Assembly (NCBI GenBank): GCA_963734395.1
Contig: CAVTGY010000002.1
Coordinates: 124,001 to 188,000 of the forward strand
Length of the DNA: 64,000 bases
From: Bog-756 sp963734395
Lineage (GTDB): Bacteria; Actinomycetota; Acidimicrobiia; Acidimicrobiales; RAAP-2
Reading direction: 5' to 3'
Shown here: piece by piece, positions 37,620-47,454 of the stretch
Numbering within the stretch: the stretch's first letter is position 1
Layout: each line of letters begins with the position of its first letter
The notes under the pieces: generated by a model
Told to the model about the DNA's origin: nothing
The model's input: only the letters and a program-made list of their open reading frames with translations
The model's database searches: none
Made by a program: the position numbers and the translations under genes

Positions 37620-37739
37620 AGCGGTTCCAGCTGCCCAAGGAATGAGGTCCTCTGGCACCGTTCTCGGTTGGGCCAGTGACACGTGCCCGGGCCGGCTGGT
37701 GGAGCAGGTGCTGGCCCACAGCGGGGACGCCGCGCGGCA

Positions 37740-38715
37740 ATGATTGCAGGCATGGCGTTGCGTACGCAGTTCACTGAGTTGTTCTCGTTGCGGCACCCGA
37801 TCGCGCTGGCCCCAATGGGCGGGTCAGCCGGCGGTGCTTTGGCGGCGGCCGTTTCCAACGGTGGAGCGCTCGGATTGCTCGGCGGCGGCAGCGGTGACCG
37901 GGATTGGCTGGAGCGCGAGTTGCCGATCGTTGCCGAGGGCACCGACAAGCCCTGGGGTGTCGGGTTTCAGAGCTGGGCGGTCGACATCGACACCGTCGAA
38001 CGTGCGCTGGTTCACAAGCCCAGAGCGGTGATGCTGTCCTTCGGCGACCCGCGCCCGTTTCTGGCGCCGATTCGCCACGCCGGCGCGGCGCTGATCATCC
38101 AGGTCACGGACCTTGAAGAAGCTAGGCAAGCAGTAGATGTCGGCGCCGATGTGATCGTGGCGCAGGGAACCGAAGGTGGTGGTCATGGTGCCCGGCGCGG
38201 GCGTTCTACATTGCCTTTCGTGCCGATCGTGGTTGACATGGCGGCGCCGACACCTGTGCTGGCCGCGGGAGGGATCGCCGATGGGCGAGGCGTGGCGGCG
38301 GCGTTGGCTCTCGGAGCTGCTGGGGCGCTGATCGGGAGTCGCTTCCAGGCCTCGGTTGAGGCTCTCGTCCATCCCTCGATCGCCAGGGCGATTATCGAGG
38401 GGCGTGGGGGAGGACACCGAGCGCAGCACGGTGCTCGACATTGCCAGGGGTTCCAGTTGGCCGTCCAAGTACCCGGCCCGCACGCTCGGTCACCCATTTC
38501 TGGAGATGTGGCGGGGCCGAGAGGACGACCTCGCTGCGGACGCCGACGCCAAGGTGGCCTATCAAGACGGCGTGGAGCGAGGTGAGTTGCCCCCGCTCCC
38601 GGCTTGGGCGAGCGAGGCAGCCGATCTCATTAACGAGCTGTCACCGGCAGCCGAACTCGTTGAGACGTTGGCCGCCGACGCCGAGGAGGCTCTGGCGCGC
38701 GCCGGCAGACTCTGA
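37740..38715 (+). CDS. Nitronate monooxygenase-family flavoprotein
   Basis: FMN TIM-barrel oxidoreductase, ~325 residues. The ATG is at 37740 or 37752. Motifs: RHPIALAPMGGSAGGALAAA, VIVAQGTEGGGHGARRGRST (FMN loop) and VLAAGGIADGRGVAAALALG with AALIGSRF-like GALIGSRFQASVEALV. A slip near 38405 shifts to the frame containing DTERSTVLDIARG and RTLGHPFLEMWRGREDDLAA, ending at TGA 38715. Oxidises alkyl nitronates or related propionate-3-nitronate (family knowledge); the substrate here is unknown. Unrelated in position to the ipdC copy. Confidence 0.85.
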
Positions 38716-38894
38716 CCGCCCATCTGGCTCGCGGGGAACCACCGAAGACGCTGCCTTGACCGCCCGGTTGGGGATCCACTTGCGGTTGGCGATTTCATCT
38801 GACGGGTTAGGTGCAAAGTTGAAGTCGCAGCGAGTTACGGACCGTCTGGCATGGGATCGAACATCCGTCGACACCTAGAGTTCGTTTTGGAATC

Positions 38895-39626
38895 TCACGA
38901 CCTGTACTCGGGGTTCTGGAAATCAAAGCGCGCTCCGGCGTCCCATTCGCTTCTTTGGTTGCCAAAGGCAGGGAACCCGCCGGCCGACGTCAGCATCCTG
39001 GCTAGGTGAAGCAGGTTCCACGTCATGAATGTGGTATTGCGGTTGGTGAACTCATTGTCCACGCCGACACGGGTGCCATCGTCCAGAGCGTCGCCGTAGC
39101 TGGGGCCAGGCCCGGCTTCACCGATCCACCCAGCGTCCGACTGGGGCGCTACTGAGTAGCCAATGTGTTGAAGGCTGTAGAGCACGTTCGAAGCGCAATG
39201 TTTGATGCCGTCCTCGTTGCCCGTAATCAGGCAACCCCCAACTTTACCGTAATAGAGCCATTGACCCTTGTCGTTCAGCTCGCCCGAATGGGCATACAAC
39301 CGTTCAATGATCTTCTTGGTCTCGCTGCTGTTGTCGCCCAGCCAGATCGGCCCCGCGATGACCAAGATATCGGCCGCTTGTACGCGTTCGAATAGATCCG
39401 GCCACGCATCTTCCGACCATCCGTGCTCCCGCATATCCGGAAACACGCCGGTGGCAATCGGATGGTCGACGGCGCGGAACTGGTCGACGGAGACCCCCTG
39501 CTTGGACATAATAGCTGCACTCACGTCGACCAGAAGCTGGGTGTGACTCACTCCTGGAGATCGAGTCAGGGTCGTGTTGATGAATAGTGCCTTCAGGCTT
39601 GTAAAGTCCAAACTCGCATCTGTCAT
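38895..39626 (-). CDS. NAD(P)H-dependent FMN reductase / flavodoxin-fold protein
   Basis: 243 residues, intact. SLKALFINTTLTRSPGVSHT (FMN phosphate loop), ADILVIAGPIWLGDNSSETK, LYYGKVGGCLITGNEDGIKH and VLYSLQHIGYSVAPQSDAGW are typical of the NADPH-dependent FMN reductase family. Electron acceptor unknown. It could supply reduced flavin to neighbouring flavin enzymes, but no operon link is visible. Confidence 0.85.
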   Translation of the reverse strand: MTDASLDFTSLKALFINTTLTRSPGVSHTQLLVDVSAAIMSKQGVSVDQFRAVDHPIATGVFPDMREHGWSEDAWPDLFERVQAADILVIAGPIWLGDNSSETKKIIERLYAHSGELNDKGQWLYYGKVGGCLITGNEDGIKHCASNVLYSLQHIGYSVAPQSDAGWIGEAGPGPSYGDALDDGTRVGVDNEFTNRNTTFMTWNLLHLARMLTSAGGFPAFGNQRSEWDAGARFDFQNPEYRS

Positions 39627-39727
39627 TTAGCGACCATAGTTAGATTCTGCGGCTCTGGCCTCATCTCCATTGAGGGATCGCCATTCGGACCAATGCCCTT
39701 TGTCACCTGGTGCGTGATGGTTGTGGG

Positions 39728-40654
39728 TCACCCCCCAGCATTAAGCAACTTGAGGATCTCCGTGGCCTGCACGAGAGCGGCTTCACGAACGACGTACCGA
39801 GTAACCCCCCAACGCTCCTCGAATCCGTGCAACTGCAAGACGATCTCCTCGGGAGTCCCGATCCATACGAAGGGCGATGCCAGTACATCGCCCGCAGAGG
39901 CTCCGGGAATGATCTTGGCGATCTCGCCAGCACGGCCCTCCGCATATTCGGTGAACTCAGCATGTTGGACGAGTGCCTCAATGCTTGGCGTGCGGTCGGC
40001 CGATCCAGCCGCCGACCGGATCAGACCGAATGTGGAGTCGAGGACGTCGGAACTCCAATTGGCCTCATGGGAGTGTCCGTCAGCCAATGTCTTCCCGAGG
40101 CCGGTAACACCCACGATGTCTGCGCATCCGCTGGCGAACCTGAGAAGGCTCGGGCCGTTCCCCCCGATCATGAGTGGGATGGGATCTTGGATCGGCCTAG
40201 GTACCTTCAGGATCGCCTCCTTCAGTCGGACATGCACACCGGAAAGCGACACTTCGTTGCCTACGAGTAGGGGCTGCACCGCCTCAACGACCTCTTTGAG
40301 ACGCGCAACGCGGGCAAATGGCCGGGGGATCTCCAGTTCGGCCATTGACCACTCCGCTGGTGTGTGGCCGGCCCCAATTCCCAGCACGGATCGGCCACCG
40401 GAGAGCACGTCGAGCGTGGCCACCTCAGTGGCGAGCGCAAGGGGCTCCCACCGGCCCGCATTCACCACACACGTTCCCAGTCGGATTCTCTCGGTGACCG
40501 TGGCGGCAGCGGCCAGCGCCACGAAAGGAGCAGGTGAGGTCCCAGGATGGTCGGCCACATACAGGGTGTCGAAGCCCCCAGCGTCTGCTGTCCTCGCCAC
40601 CTCTAGCCAGCGTGGCGCGCTCTTCAGTTGGCCTTGAAGCGAAACCCGAATCAC
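39728..40654 (-). CDS. LLM-class F420-dependent oxidoreductase
   Basis: 308-residue luciferase-like TIM barrel. Start MIRVSLQGQLKSAPRWLEVA; GGFDTLYVADHPGTSPAPFV; TERIRLGTCVVNAGRWEPLA; LDVLSGGRSVLGIGAGHTP; a late IPLMIGGNGPSLLRFASGCA. The subgroup (TIGR03621-like) is usually assigned F420, common in Acidimicrobiia and mycobacteria; FMN use cannot be excluded. Intact. Confidence 0.85.
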   Translation of the reverse strand: MIRVSLQGQLKSAPRWLEVARTADAGGFDTLYVADHPGTSPAPFVALAAAATVTERIRLGTCVVNAGRWEPLALATEVATLDVLSGGRSVLGIGAGHTPAEWSMAELEIPRPFARVARLKEVVEAVQPLLVGNEVSLSGVHVRLKEAILKVPRPIQDPIPLMIGGNGPSLLRFASGCADIVGVTGLGKTLADGHSHEANWSSDVLDSTFGLIRSAAGSADRTPSIEALVQHAEFTEYAEGRAGEIAKIIPGASAGDVLASPFVWIGTPEEIVLQLHGFEERWGVTRYVVREAALVQATEILKLLNAGG

Positions 40655-40968
40655 GGATACAACATCAGCACAACGCGGTGTCGAGTGTTTACTCCTGCGG
40701 CATGGCCGTAGGCGAGCATCCTCGGACGCCGATTGACACCCATTATCAAGACGTGGATTGGGTCCGGAGCATCACCGATAGCGGATCCCCTTCCGGTACC
40801 GGGCCCCAGTCTGAATCGGACCGGTGCAATGCTTCATTTATTGTTCGGCTTACGGGATGTATGGCAGGGCCTTCTGCGACCCTGAACACACGCGAAGGCC
40901 CGGTGTTAGTCATCGGAGAGCGCACCTCGGTAGGTCACTTGTGAACCGCTAGTAGCGCCGAATCTCGT
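40655..40968. other. Intergenic, no gene recognised
   Basis: 314 bases. A TTGACA at 40733-40738 could be a -35 box, but no matching -10 was found by eye. Confidence 0.4.
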
Positions 40969-42474
40969 TTACATCGGCGTCCAGCCGGTAGTGGTCGAGG
41001 CAAGCCAGCTGAGGACCTGACGGCGAGTCGTCGGTCCGTGGGGAGCCCATGGGGAGGGAAGCGCGCCATCGCTTCGAAGCTGAGCGGACTCAGCGATGTT
41101 GGCGGTGAGTGGATCCGTTGTCATGGCACAGCGAGTAGCAGTTGGGTCGATTCCGAAAAGACTGGCGGCGTTGAGGCCGAAGACGTTGGCTTTCACATCG
41201 TCGGTTAAGGCGGGATAGCCGTAAGTCTCCTGAAACTCAGTCGTGATCTGAAAGGCCCTCATGGCCATGATCTGCGGTTGCGGGCTGCCGTACCAAATGG
41301 CGTCAGTTCCCCACATCACCCTGTTCTGACCTAGTCGACTGAGCAGCTTCCCCACGGCGTGAGCTGCCTGGTCGGGTTGGGTAATGAGCTGACGCCACAC
41401 AGTTGCCAGGTCCACCCATACATTGTCGTTTGGCGGCACCTGGTGGCGATCGAGGGCAGCTAACAAGGTGTCGATGCCGATTGAAGCAGTGGGATCGTAG
41501 GGGCCTTCGATGTGCGACGGGTCCCAGGCCGCGTGGTAGACGACGAAGTTCATGTCTGGGAATTGCCGGGAGATCGCCACCATGTCCTCGGGATGATTGA
41601 ACGAAGGGTCGAAGTCCACCAACGGAAGTCCCTTGTGGGCGACAAAGATCTTGACGCCCAGGTCGTGTGCGTGTTGGACCGTAGGGAGACCAATCGATGG
41701 GTCCTCCAACGAAAATCCTCCGCCCGTGGGACTCCATGCGGTGTAGACCTTGAACGCAGAAGGAGGACCGGATTCTACGGCGCTCGACATCTCGTCCAAC
41801 GTGGCGCTCAGGGGTCCGACATTCGGGGCGATGATGTTCTCCACGAGCAGACGCTGGGCTCCTCCGTGGACGAGCCCTTCAGTGATCCGCTGGGTGCTCA
41901 GGGCGTCGGGGAACGGGATAGGCGCATTCGACGGGCCAGAGTTCGGGACATCAGTCAGCACCGCCACCGTGGTGTCGCTGGCCAGGAATAGGTCGTGGAG
42001 GTACGACGCCCGATCCACGCAGTCGAGTTCTGGGTTATCCGTACAGTCTGGTGGAAGCATGCCGAGCACGAGCCCTACTGTTTCCGGTGAGTTCTGGACC
42101 CACGGACCAGCGGGAATGACATGGTGAGTGTGGACATCAAAGATGAACTCACCGGTATCCGAAAGAGCGTTTTGACACGCCGCGGTGTCCTCGGGCGGTG
42201 GTGCACTAAATGACCCGCCCCGCTGATGTCGGGGGGATGTGGAGGAGGTTCCCGATGCCGCACAACCGGCAAGCTCGAATGCAGCGAGTGACGCGGCCAC
42301 GGCCCCAGCACCTTGCAAAAAGCGTCGACGGTCGATGCCGGAGCGACGGGCAGCGTCATCGATCGATGTCCGTATCATCTCGTTGATCGCTCGATCTCGA
42401 GGAGTCTCGGCGCGCAGGGACGAACTCCCCGTTGGAGACGGGTCCGGCGCGGAGCGGTAGGGGTGCAATCGCAC
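40969..42474 (-). CDS. Tat-type lipoprotein amidohydrolase (TIM barrel)
   Basis: 501 residues. Residues ~48-75 are a twin-arginine-like lipoprotein signal: GIDRRRFLQGAGAVAASLAA then FELAGCAASG (lipobox LAGC). The mature part is an amidohydrolase-2 domain: FIFDVHTHHVIPAG (metal HxH), VAHKGLPLVDFDPS, MNFVVYHAAWDPSH, and the late MWGTDAIWYGSPQPQIMAMR (metal Asp). It likely folds with its metal before export. Reaction unknown; relatives decarboxylate or hydrolyse aromatic acids. Predicted to face the outside of the membrane. The true start may be MIRTSIDDAARRSGIDRRRF. Confidence 0.85.
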   Translation of the reverse strand: MRLHPYRSAPDPSPTGSSSLRAETPRDRAINEMIRTSIDDAARRSGIDRRRFLQGAGAVAASLAAFELAGCAASGTSSTSPRHQRGGSFSAPPPEDTAACQNALSDTGEFIFDVHTHHVIPAGPWVQNSPETVGLVLGMLPPDCTDNPELDCVDRASYLHDLFLASDTTVAVLTDVPNSGPSNAPIPFPDALSTQRITEGLVHGGAQRLLVENIIAPNVGPLSATLDEMSSAVESGPPSAFKVYTAWSPTGGGFSLEDPSIGLPTVQHAHDLGVKIFVAHKGLPLVDFDPSFNHPEDMVAISRQFPDMNFVVYHAAWDPSHIEGPYDPTASIGIDTLLAALDRHQVPPNDNVWVDLATVWRQLITQPDQAAHAVGKLLSRLGQNRVMWGTDAIWYGSPQPQIMAMRAFQITTEFQETYGYPALTDDVKANVFGLNAASLFGIDPTATRCAMTTDPLTANIAESAQLRSDGALPSPWAPHGPTTRRQVLSWLASTTTGWTPM

Positions 42475-42670
42475 TCTCTTGTTCGCGCAGCCTTCGGGAG
42501 AACCGGCCCATCGCTAGAGACCCGGGCCTACGCCGAACATTGGACATGGTCGGCCAGCATTGCCGTGAGGAACAGCCTCCCGCCTGCCACGGACCCATTC
42601 CGCCTGAATCCTCACCCAATCAAATCTCATGACGATCCCTCCCGTTCACTGCAGTGCGGCCCATAGTTGC

Positions 42671-43834
42671 CTATGGAGAGTCCGCGGCCACGCTCCACGT
42701 CCGCCGCCTGGCATACGACATACCGTGGTCGATTACCGATGCCCGCATCGTCTCGTCCGTTGCCGCCCTAAACAGCCCGTTGGCAATCGAATCAAGATCA
42801 TAGGGATCGACAATGAAGGCAATACCGTCGTCGAGTGCCTCTGTCACGCTTGGGACTCGGGGACCGACGACCACCGGGGTTCCCGCTCTCATTGCCTCCA
42901 GCGGCGGAAAGCCGAATCCCTCCATGAGCGGCACGTAGGCAAAGAGCCGAGCCCTGGCATAGAGGCCGGCGAGAATCCGCGGCTCGACCTCTCCGAGACG
43001 CTTCACGCCGACGGGATCGATCGAATACGAGTCGTTCCTCCATCCGGTGGGACCGACGAGGAGCAGCGGCCAGAGCTCGGGAAGGCTGGATCTCGCGGCT
43101 GCATACGCGGCCATAAGCCGGTCGAGGTTCTTCCGGGGCTCCGCGGTACTGACCGACAGGAGAAACTCCCCTTCTACACCTCGCCGACGGAGTAGATCAT
43201 CGGTTCCCACCACGTCTGGAGCGGGCAGGTGGTCGGCGCCATAGGGAATCACGCTGATCGTGGAACGCAGAGCACCGGCCTGCTCGAGGTCATCTGCTGT
43301 GGCCTCCGAGGGAGCGACGAAGGCAGCGGCCGTGCGTAGGGCGCGGTCTAGGGCGACTTCGTGCCACTTTCGTCCGCGTCTGGTCGTCGTCTCGGGGAAG
43401 TGGCGCCACGCAAGGTCTTGAACGGTCACCACCGATCTCCCCCGGCGTGAGGTGCGATTCGTGCCAAGGGGTGGCGCGGCCAGGGATGTCGAGTGAACGA
43501 TGTCGAAACCGATCGGTGCACGTACCATCCCAACGCCCCACGCCCGGGTGAGCACTGGGCCCGGAAGCCGAGAGATGGCCATCTCGAGCCCAAAACCGGC
43601 GAGAGGGTCGGACTCGTGGAGACGAGCCACGCGTCGAGAGGGTCTGCTCGCATGCAGCGTGAGACCACTCGGCGGGGAAGTGTCTGCGTTGATCTCAGAC
43701 AGGCCCTGGATCAATCCTCGGACATAGGTGCCGATACCCCCTGGAACCGAACGCCGAAGCTGCTCGACGACGAGGAGGACTCGTGCGTCGGGCTTCCTGC
43801 CTGGCTCGGAGGCACGAACTGGACGGCCATCCAT
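42671..43834 (-). CDS. Glycosyltransferase family 4
   Basis: Retaining GT-B glycosyltransferase, ~387 residues from ATG 43834 (MDGRPVRASEPGRKPDARVL); a longer start is open but unlikely. RVLLVVEQLRRSVPGGIGTY (acceptor-side GGIG), VVTVQDLAWRHFPETTTRRG, GEFLLSVSTAEPRKNLDRLM (sugar-nucleotide Lys) and YVPLMEGFGFPPLEAMRAGT (E-x7-E). Family members add mannose or similar sugars to lipids or glycans. The end TWSVAADSP is short. Neighbour genes do not define a polysaccharide cluster. Confidence 0.87.
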   Translation of the reverse strand: MDGRPVRASEPGRKPDARVLLVVEQLRRSVPGGIGTYVRGLIQGLSEINADTSPPSGLTLHASRPSRRVARLHESDPLAGFGLEMAISRLPGPVLTRAWGVGMVRAPIGFDIVHSTSLAAPPLGTNRTSRRGRSVVTVQDLAWRHFPETTTRRGRKWHEVALDRALRTAAAFVAPSEATADDLEQAGALRSTISVIPYGADHLPAPDVVGTDDLLRRRGVEGEFLLSVSTAEPRKNLDRLMAAYAAARSSLPELWPLLLVGPTGWRNDSYSIDPVGVKRLGEVEPRILAGLYARARLFAYVPLMEGFGFPPLEAMRAGTPVVVGPRVPSVTEALDDGIAFIVDPYDLDSIANGLFRAATDETMRASVIDHGMSYARRRTWSVAADSP

Positions 43835-43917
43835 CACTCTGCTCGCCCTCTCCAATGGTGCCTTCTGTCGGCCCGCCACGTACATGTCCTGACTCCCGCT
43901 GGTACTCGAGAACGCCA

Positions 43918-45300
43918 CTAGATCGGAATGACCGATACGAACATCCCTGATGACCTCAGCGCCGCCAGGTACTCGTTCAGTTGATGGGAGGCGGCACCAA
44001 AGGTCCATTGCATGGTCGCGCCGGTACTGATGGTGTGGCCGTTGGCAGTTGTCGGCGGTGGTGCGAGCTGATTTTCGCTCTGCGCTGACGGGCCCGAGTA
44101 CGAAAACCCACCTAGAGGACGCCCCAGGCGTGTATCCAACTCACCGATGAAGGCGTTGAGCTGGCTGTAGGTCGCATTCAGCTGTGCGGTGGCGAAGATG
44201 GCCACATCGGTGGTCATAGGTAAGGTCTGGTTGTTGACGATGCCTGGCACCCCCTGTGGATCGAGCCACTGAATCGTGGCATTCCACGATCCCCCCTCGG
44301 CGCCGATCCCGGCCACAGGTTGCGAGAGATACGAGTCGGCGATGGCGTTGAAGAGCGTCGGGTCTTGCAGATTGCTCGCCTCCACAAGCTGCCCGCTGGT
44401 GGGATCAACGACGATCGTGCTCTGACCCGCTGAGGTCCCAGAGGAGAAGCCCTTCCCACTCGTTCCCGTGTGGGATTTCACCGTGCCCAGGCTCCTTATG
44501 CCGGGCATAGTCGCCAGGGCGCCATACAGCGCTGAACGGAACGTCGGGCTGGCCCCCGCATCCGGTCCTACCAAAAGGATCGCCGCGCGCTCGAATCCGA
44601 GGTTCTGGCCATCTTCGGTGGTGAGCTGATCCAGTGCCCGAATTCCAGTTGTCCCCGCCGTCAATTCATGGGCGAGCACGGAGGTGTTCGTCGGAAGGCC
44701 CGACACGTCGGTGACTCCTGTGGTAGCTGACACGTCACCCGATTGGTTTTCATCTGCTGTGATGTTGGTGCACCCGGTTACCGGTTGATCGACCGGCATG
44801 TCCAACAGTCCGGCAGCTTTCCATGCCGCCTTGTTAGTTGAGTCCTCAAACTGGGCCGGAGCCGCGGAAGCGGAGACGCATGCTTGTCCATTGGTGTTCG
44901 ACCAGGTGTTGATGGTGGCTTGGACAGAGGCCTGGGCATCGGGCGTCGGGATCGTGCCCACTTCGATCACCCGGGCAGAGAACGCGACCGTCTGCTGGGT
45001 TCGGAGCCACTGGTCTCCGCCCAGGTACGGGATGGGGTGGCTGGCGGCGCGTCCCGCGATTTGGCGGAGCTGAGCTGCAGCCGCAACGGGTTGATGCAGC
45101 GGGGCGTTAGGAAGGTTTGGAAGCAGGACAACGATCAGCGCGACGGCCGCGGCGGCGACCGCACCACTCAGCATGAGCGCTGGTCCAGATCGCCTGCGCC
45201 GAGGTTGACCATTCCTCAACACGGCCCACACGTCGTCGAGGGTCACTGGGGGCTCAACTGCATCGACGTACTCTCGAACCCGCTCAGACAAATCAGGCAT
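43918..45300 (-). CDS. Single-pass membrane partner of the ECF sigma factor
   Basis: 460 residues. A short cytoplasmic N-terminus (RVREYVDAVEPPVTLDDVWA, RNGQPRRRR), one helix (~res 42-62, MLSGAVAAAAVALIVVLLPN), and a large outer domain of unrecognised fold with a Cys-containing loop (GQACVSASAAPAQF, VTGCTNITADENQSG). It overlaps the sigma gene by 8 bases. By position and topology it resembles CU044_5270-type proteins that follow SigE-like ECF factors and act as anti-sigma or signal receiver; the short N-terminus has no zinc-finger anti-sigma motif. Confidence 0.78.
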   Translation of the reverse strand: MPDLSERVREYVDAVEPPVTLDDVWAVLRNGQPRRRRSGPALMLSGAVAAAAVALIVVLLPNLPNAPLHQPVAAAAQLRQIAGRAASHPIPYLGGDQWLRTQQTVAFSARVIEVGTIPTPDAQASVQATINTWSNTNGQACVSASAAPAQFEDSTNKAAWKAAGLLDMPVDQPVTGCTNITADENQSGDVSATTGVTDVSGLPTNTSVLAHELTAGTTGIRALDQLTTEDGQNLGFERAAILLVGPDAGASPTFRSALYGALATMPGIRSLGTVKSHTGTSGKGFSSGTSAGQSTIVVDPTSGQLVEASNLQDPTLFNAIADSYLSQPVAGIGAEGGSWNATIQWLDPQGVPGIVNNQTLPMTTDVAIFATAQLNATYSQLNAFIGELDTRLGRPLGGFSYSGPSAQSENQLAPPPTTANGHTISTGATMQWTFGAASHQLNEYLAALRSSGMFVSVIPI

Positions 45301-45751
45301 GATCCTGCACCTCCAATGCCGCCCTCAGCTTCTCCAAACCGCGCTCCATGTGGGTTTGGATCGTCGTCACCTTCGTACCGCTCAGCTCAGCGACCTCCCG
45401 GAGCTTCCAACCGAACCCGTGAATCAAGATGACCGCCATCCTCTGGGATTCTGAAAGCTGTTGAAGCGCTTTACCCAAACCTGGCTCCACTACTGGCTCG
45501 TGCCATTCCGACCGTTCGAACATCGGCGGGGTCAGCCGGGTCCGAGTCCGGCTTTGGCCAACCCTGAACAGAAACGCAGTTGGATTGTCCATCCTCTGGA
45601 TACGTCCCCAGTGTTCCCATGCCCACGCCAGAGCCTCAGCTGTTGCGTCGCGACCCCGATCAACTCCAACTACCGAGAAGAGCGCGCGGCGAAGCCCCGG
45701 CTCAACCGCAAGAACGAATGCCTCAAACTCCTGATGATCTGGCTTTCTCAT
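45293..45751 (-). CDS. ECF-family RNA polymerase sigma factor
   Basis: 152 residues. Region 2: FEAFVLAVEPGLRRALFSVV, ATAEALAWAWEHWGRIQRMD, NPTAFLFRVGQSR; region 4: LSESQRMAVILIHGFGWKLR, EVAELSGTKVTTIQTHMERG. It overlaps the membrane partner gene. Region 2 departs from classic ECF motifs, so it belongs to the small SigE-like actinobacterial group. The ~210 bases upstream likely hold an autoregulated promoter. Confidence 0.85.
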   Translation of the reverse strand: MRKPDHQEFEAFVLAVEPGLRRALFSVVGVDRGRDATAEALAWAWEHWGRIQRMDNPTAFLFRVGQSRTRTRLTPPMFERSEWHEPVVEPGLGKALQQLSESQRMAVILIHGFGWKLREVAELSGTKVTTIQTHMERGLEKLRAALEVQDHA

Positions 45752-45966
45752 TGCGCCAATATCTATACAGACCGGTGAGACCCCAGCTTTTACGACAGCG
45801 GGATCTAAAAACTTGGTGGGAGGTTTTTGTGCGGCGTACGGAGACCCAAGCCCGAGCCGTCTCCGGGTCGATTTGAGCCCAATACGGCACGTTCAAAGTG
45901 ACCCTTAGAGCACGCTTTCGCTGAACGATCGTCGTTCGGTACTGCTGAGGCTTCACGAACGGTTCG

Positions 45967-47313
45967 TCACTTTCGTGTCAGTTCCACCAGGGATCTGACC
46001 AATTCTGCGGCATCGACCGTACCGAGACCAGTGGCAAGGTTGTAGCCAGCTGTCGCCACGTACCCTTGCACAACGACTGGGGTCCCATTGGAGGCCTCGA
46101 TGGTAACCGTGTTGTTCCCGGATGTGACCGGGACAAGGCCGCCGTGCCCGGGAAGTTGGTAGTCGCTATATAGATCGGGGTTGAGCGGACCGAGCGACCG
46201 CTCAACGGCCTGGTCGATGATTGCGGCGATGCCCGCAAACAGAGGAGCCGACTCACTCGTTCCACCTACCGAGGTCCAGCCTTCGGTCGGAGGATCAATG
46301 CTTCGGTTTGGGAAGCTCGAGTACATCTCGAAGCCACCGATGAGATCACCACTCCTGGAGACGTCGGGGCCTCCTCTCTGATCTCCGACGACAGCCTCGA
46401 CCTGGTCCTGGTAGCTCGGCCGGGAGAAAATGGTGGAGAGACCGCCACCACTAGCACCCCCGATGTTCGGGTCGTTGGCGACGGTGTCCGGACTGTTGCG
46501 GTCGCCCGTCACGTCGAGGTGGAGGCGGGTGGCTCCGACGGCAGTGACCAGGGGATCAGAAGCCGGGTACCCGCGCATTCGCTCGGTGAAACAGCACCCC
46601 GGTCCTGCGGGGCCATTCAGCGTCCGTCGGCTGGAGGCCCCGAAATCGCCGGAGGCGTCGATGACGCTGACCTGGTGGGCGGCGGCGTACTGGAAGTCTC
46701 GGTGGAGCCGATTGATTGTCCCAGTCCCAAGGGCCGCCTCGCCGACGTTGCCAAGGCTTGTGGTGATGACCTGCCCGAGGCGGTGCTGGGCGGCGTAGTA
46801 CACCGCCGCCGCTTCTGAGCCGACGCTTACATTGGCCGCCTGGCGCGAAACCACAAGAATGACGATCCTGGCTCCGGGTGCCATGGTATGGACGGCCTCG
46901 GTATCAAGGGTCACCTCGGCAGCTCCACCCACATCGTCAGATGATGTGGGCTCGAATCGCGTCGGGTTCCCCGACGGCGACACGACTCGGATACGCGGTG
47001 TCCGAAGATGATAGGCCTCGTCAAAGACATCAAGGTCGTGAACAAGGGTTGGCGAATCGTTGGTAGCCAACACGACGACCGTAACTCCCCGACCGTCCAA
47101 TCCCTCAGCGAAGAGCGGCTTGAGGTCGTAGGCCCGTTGGAGTTGGAGTGCGGTGTAACAGGGGCCAACGGTTACAGCGGCGGCGCATGCCGCCGAATAT
47201 GGAGAGGGTGTTGGTCGTGCTTCCGTGGGAGGCGAGGTCGTGTTGGCCGAAGCGCAACTCGTCAAGACCAGTGCGAGTACCGATGTGGTCGCTACCTTCG
47301 CCAGCGTTCGCAT
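45967..47313 (-). CDS. S53 family (sedolisin) lipoprotein peptidase
   Basis: Serine-carboxyl peptidase outside the membrane, 448 residues from ATG 47313. Lipoprotein signal TTSVLALVLTSCASA. PCYTALQLQRAYDLKPLFAE is the typical entry to the catalytic domain. Catalytic Glu/Asp in AAEVTLDTEAVHTMAPGARI, oxyanion Asp in VSVIDASGDFGASSRR, nucleophile Ser in SVGGTSESAPLFAGIAAI. No long N-terminal prodomain is present, unlike most family members. Its paralogue at 59284-60582 has the same layout. Substrates unknown; acid-active by family habit. Confidence 0.9.
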   Translation of the reverse strand: MRTLAKVATTSVLALVLTSCASANTTSPPTEARPTPSPYSAACAAAVTVGPCYTALQLQRAYDLKPLFAEGLDGRGVTVVVLATNDSPTLVHDLDVFDEAYHLRTPRIRVVSPSGNPTRFEPTSSDDVGGAAEVTLDTEAVHTMAPGARIVILVVSRQAANVSVGSEAAAVYYAAQHRLGQVITTSLGNVGEAALGTGTINRLHRDFQYAAAHQVSVIDASGDFGASSRRTLNGPAGPGCCFTERMRGYPASDPLVTAVGATRLHLDVTGDRNSPDTVANDPNIGGASGGGLSTIFSRPSYQDQVEAVVGDQRGGPDVSRSGDLIGGFEMYSSFPNRSIDPPTEGWTSVGGTSESAPLFAGIAAIIDQAVERSLGPLNPDLYSDYQLPGHGGLVPVTSGNNTVTIEASNGTPVVVQGYVATAGYNLATGLGTVDAAELVRSLVELTRK

Positions 47314-47454
47314 GACCGTCCTCTTCCCGCATCTCCCCATCTTTGATGTTCGATCCGGGCTCGCCGAATGGGGCGGACACGTGTTGCCGCTCTGCTGGAC
47401 CAGATCAGCGACGGTGAGACCCAGCTGTACCAGCCTCAAGGGAAAAGCTGCGGG

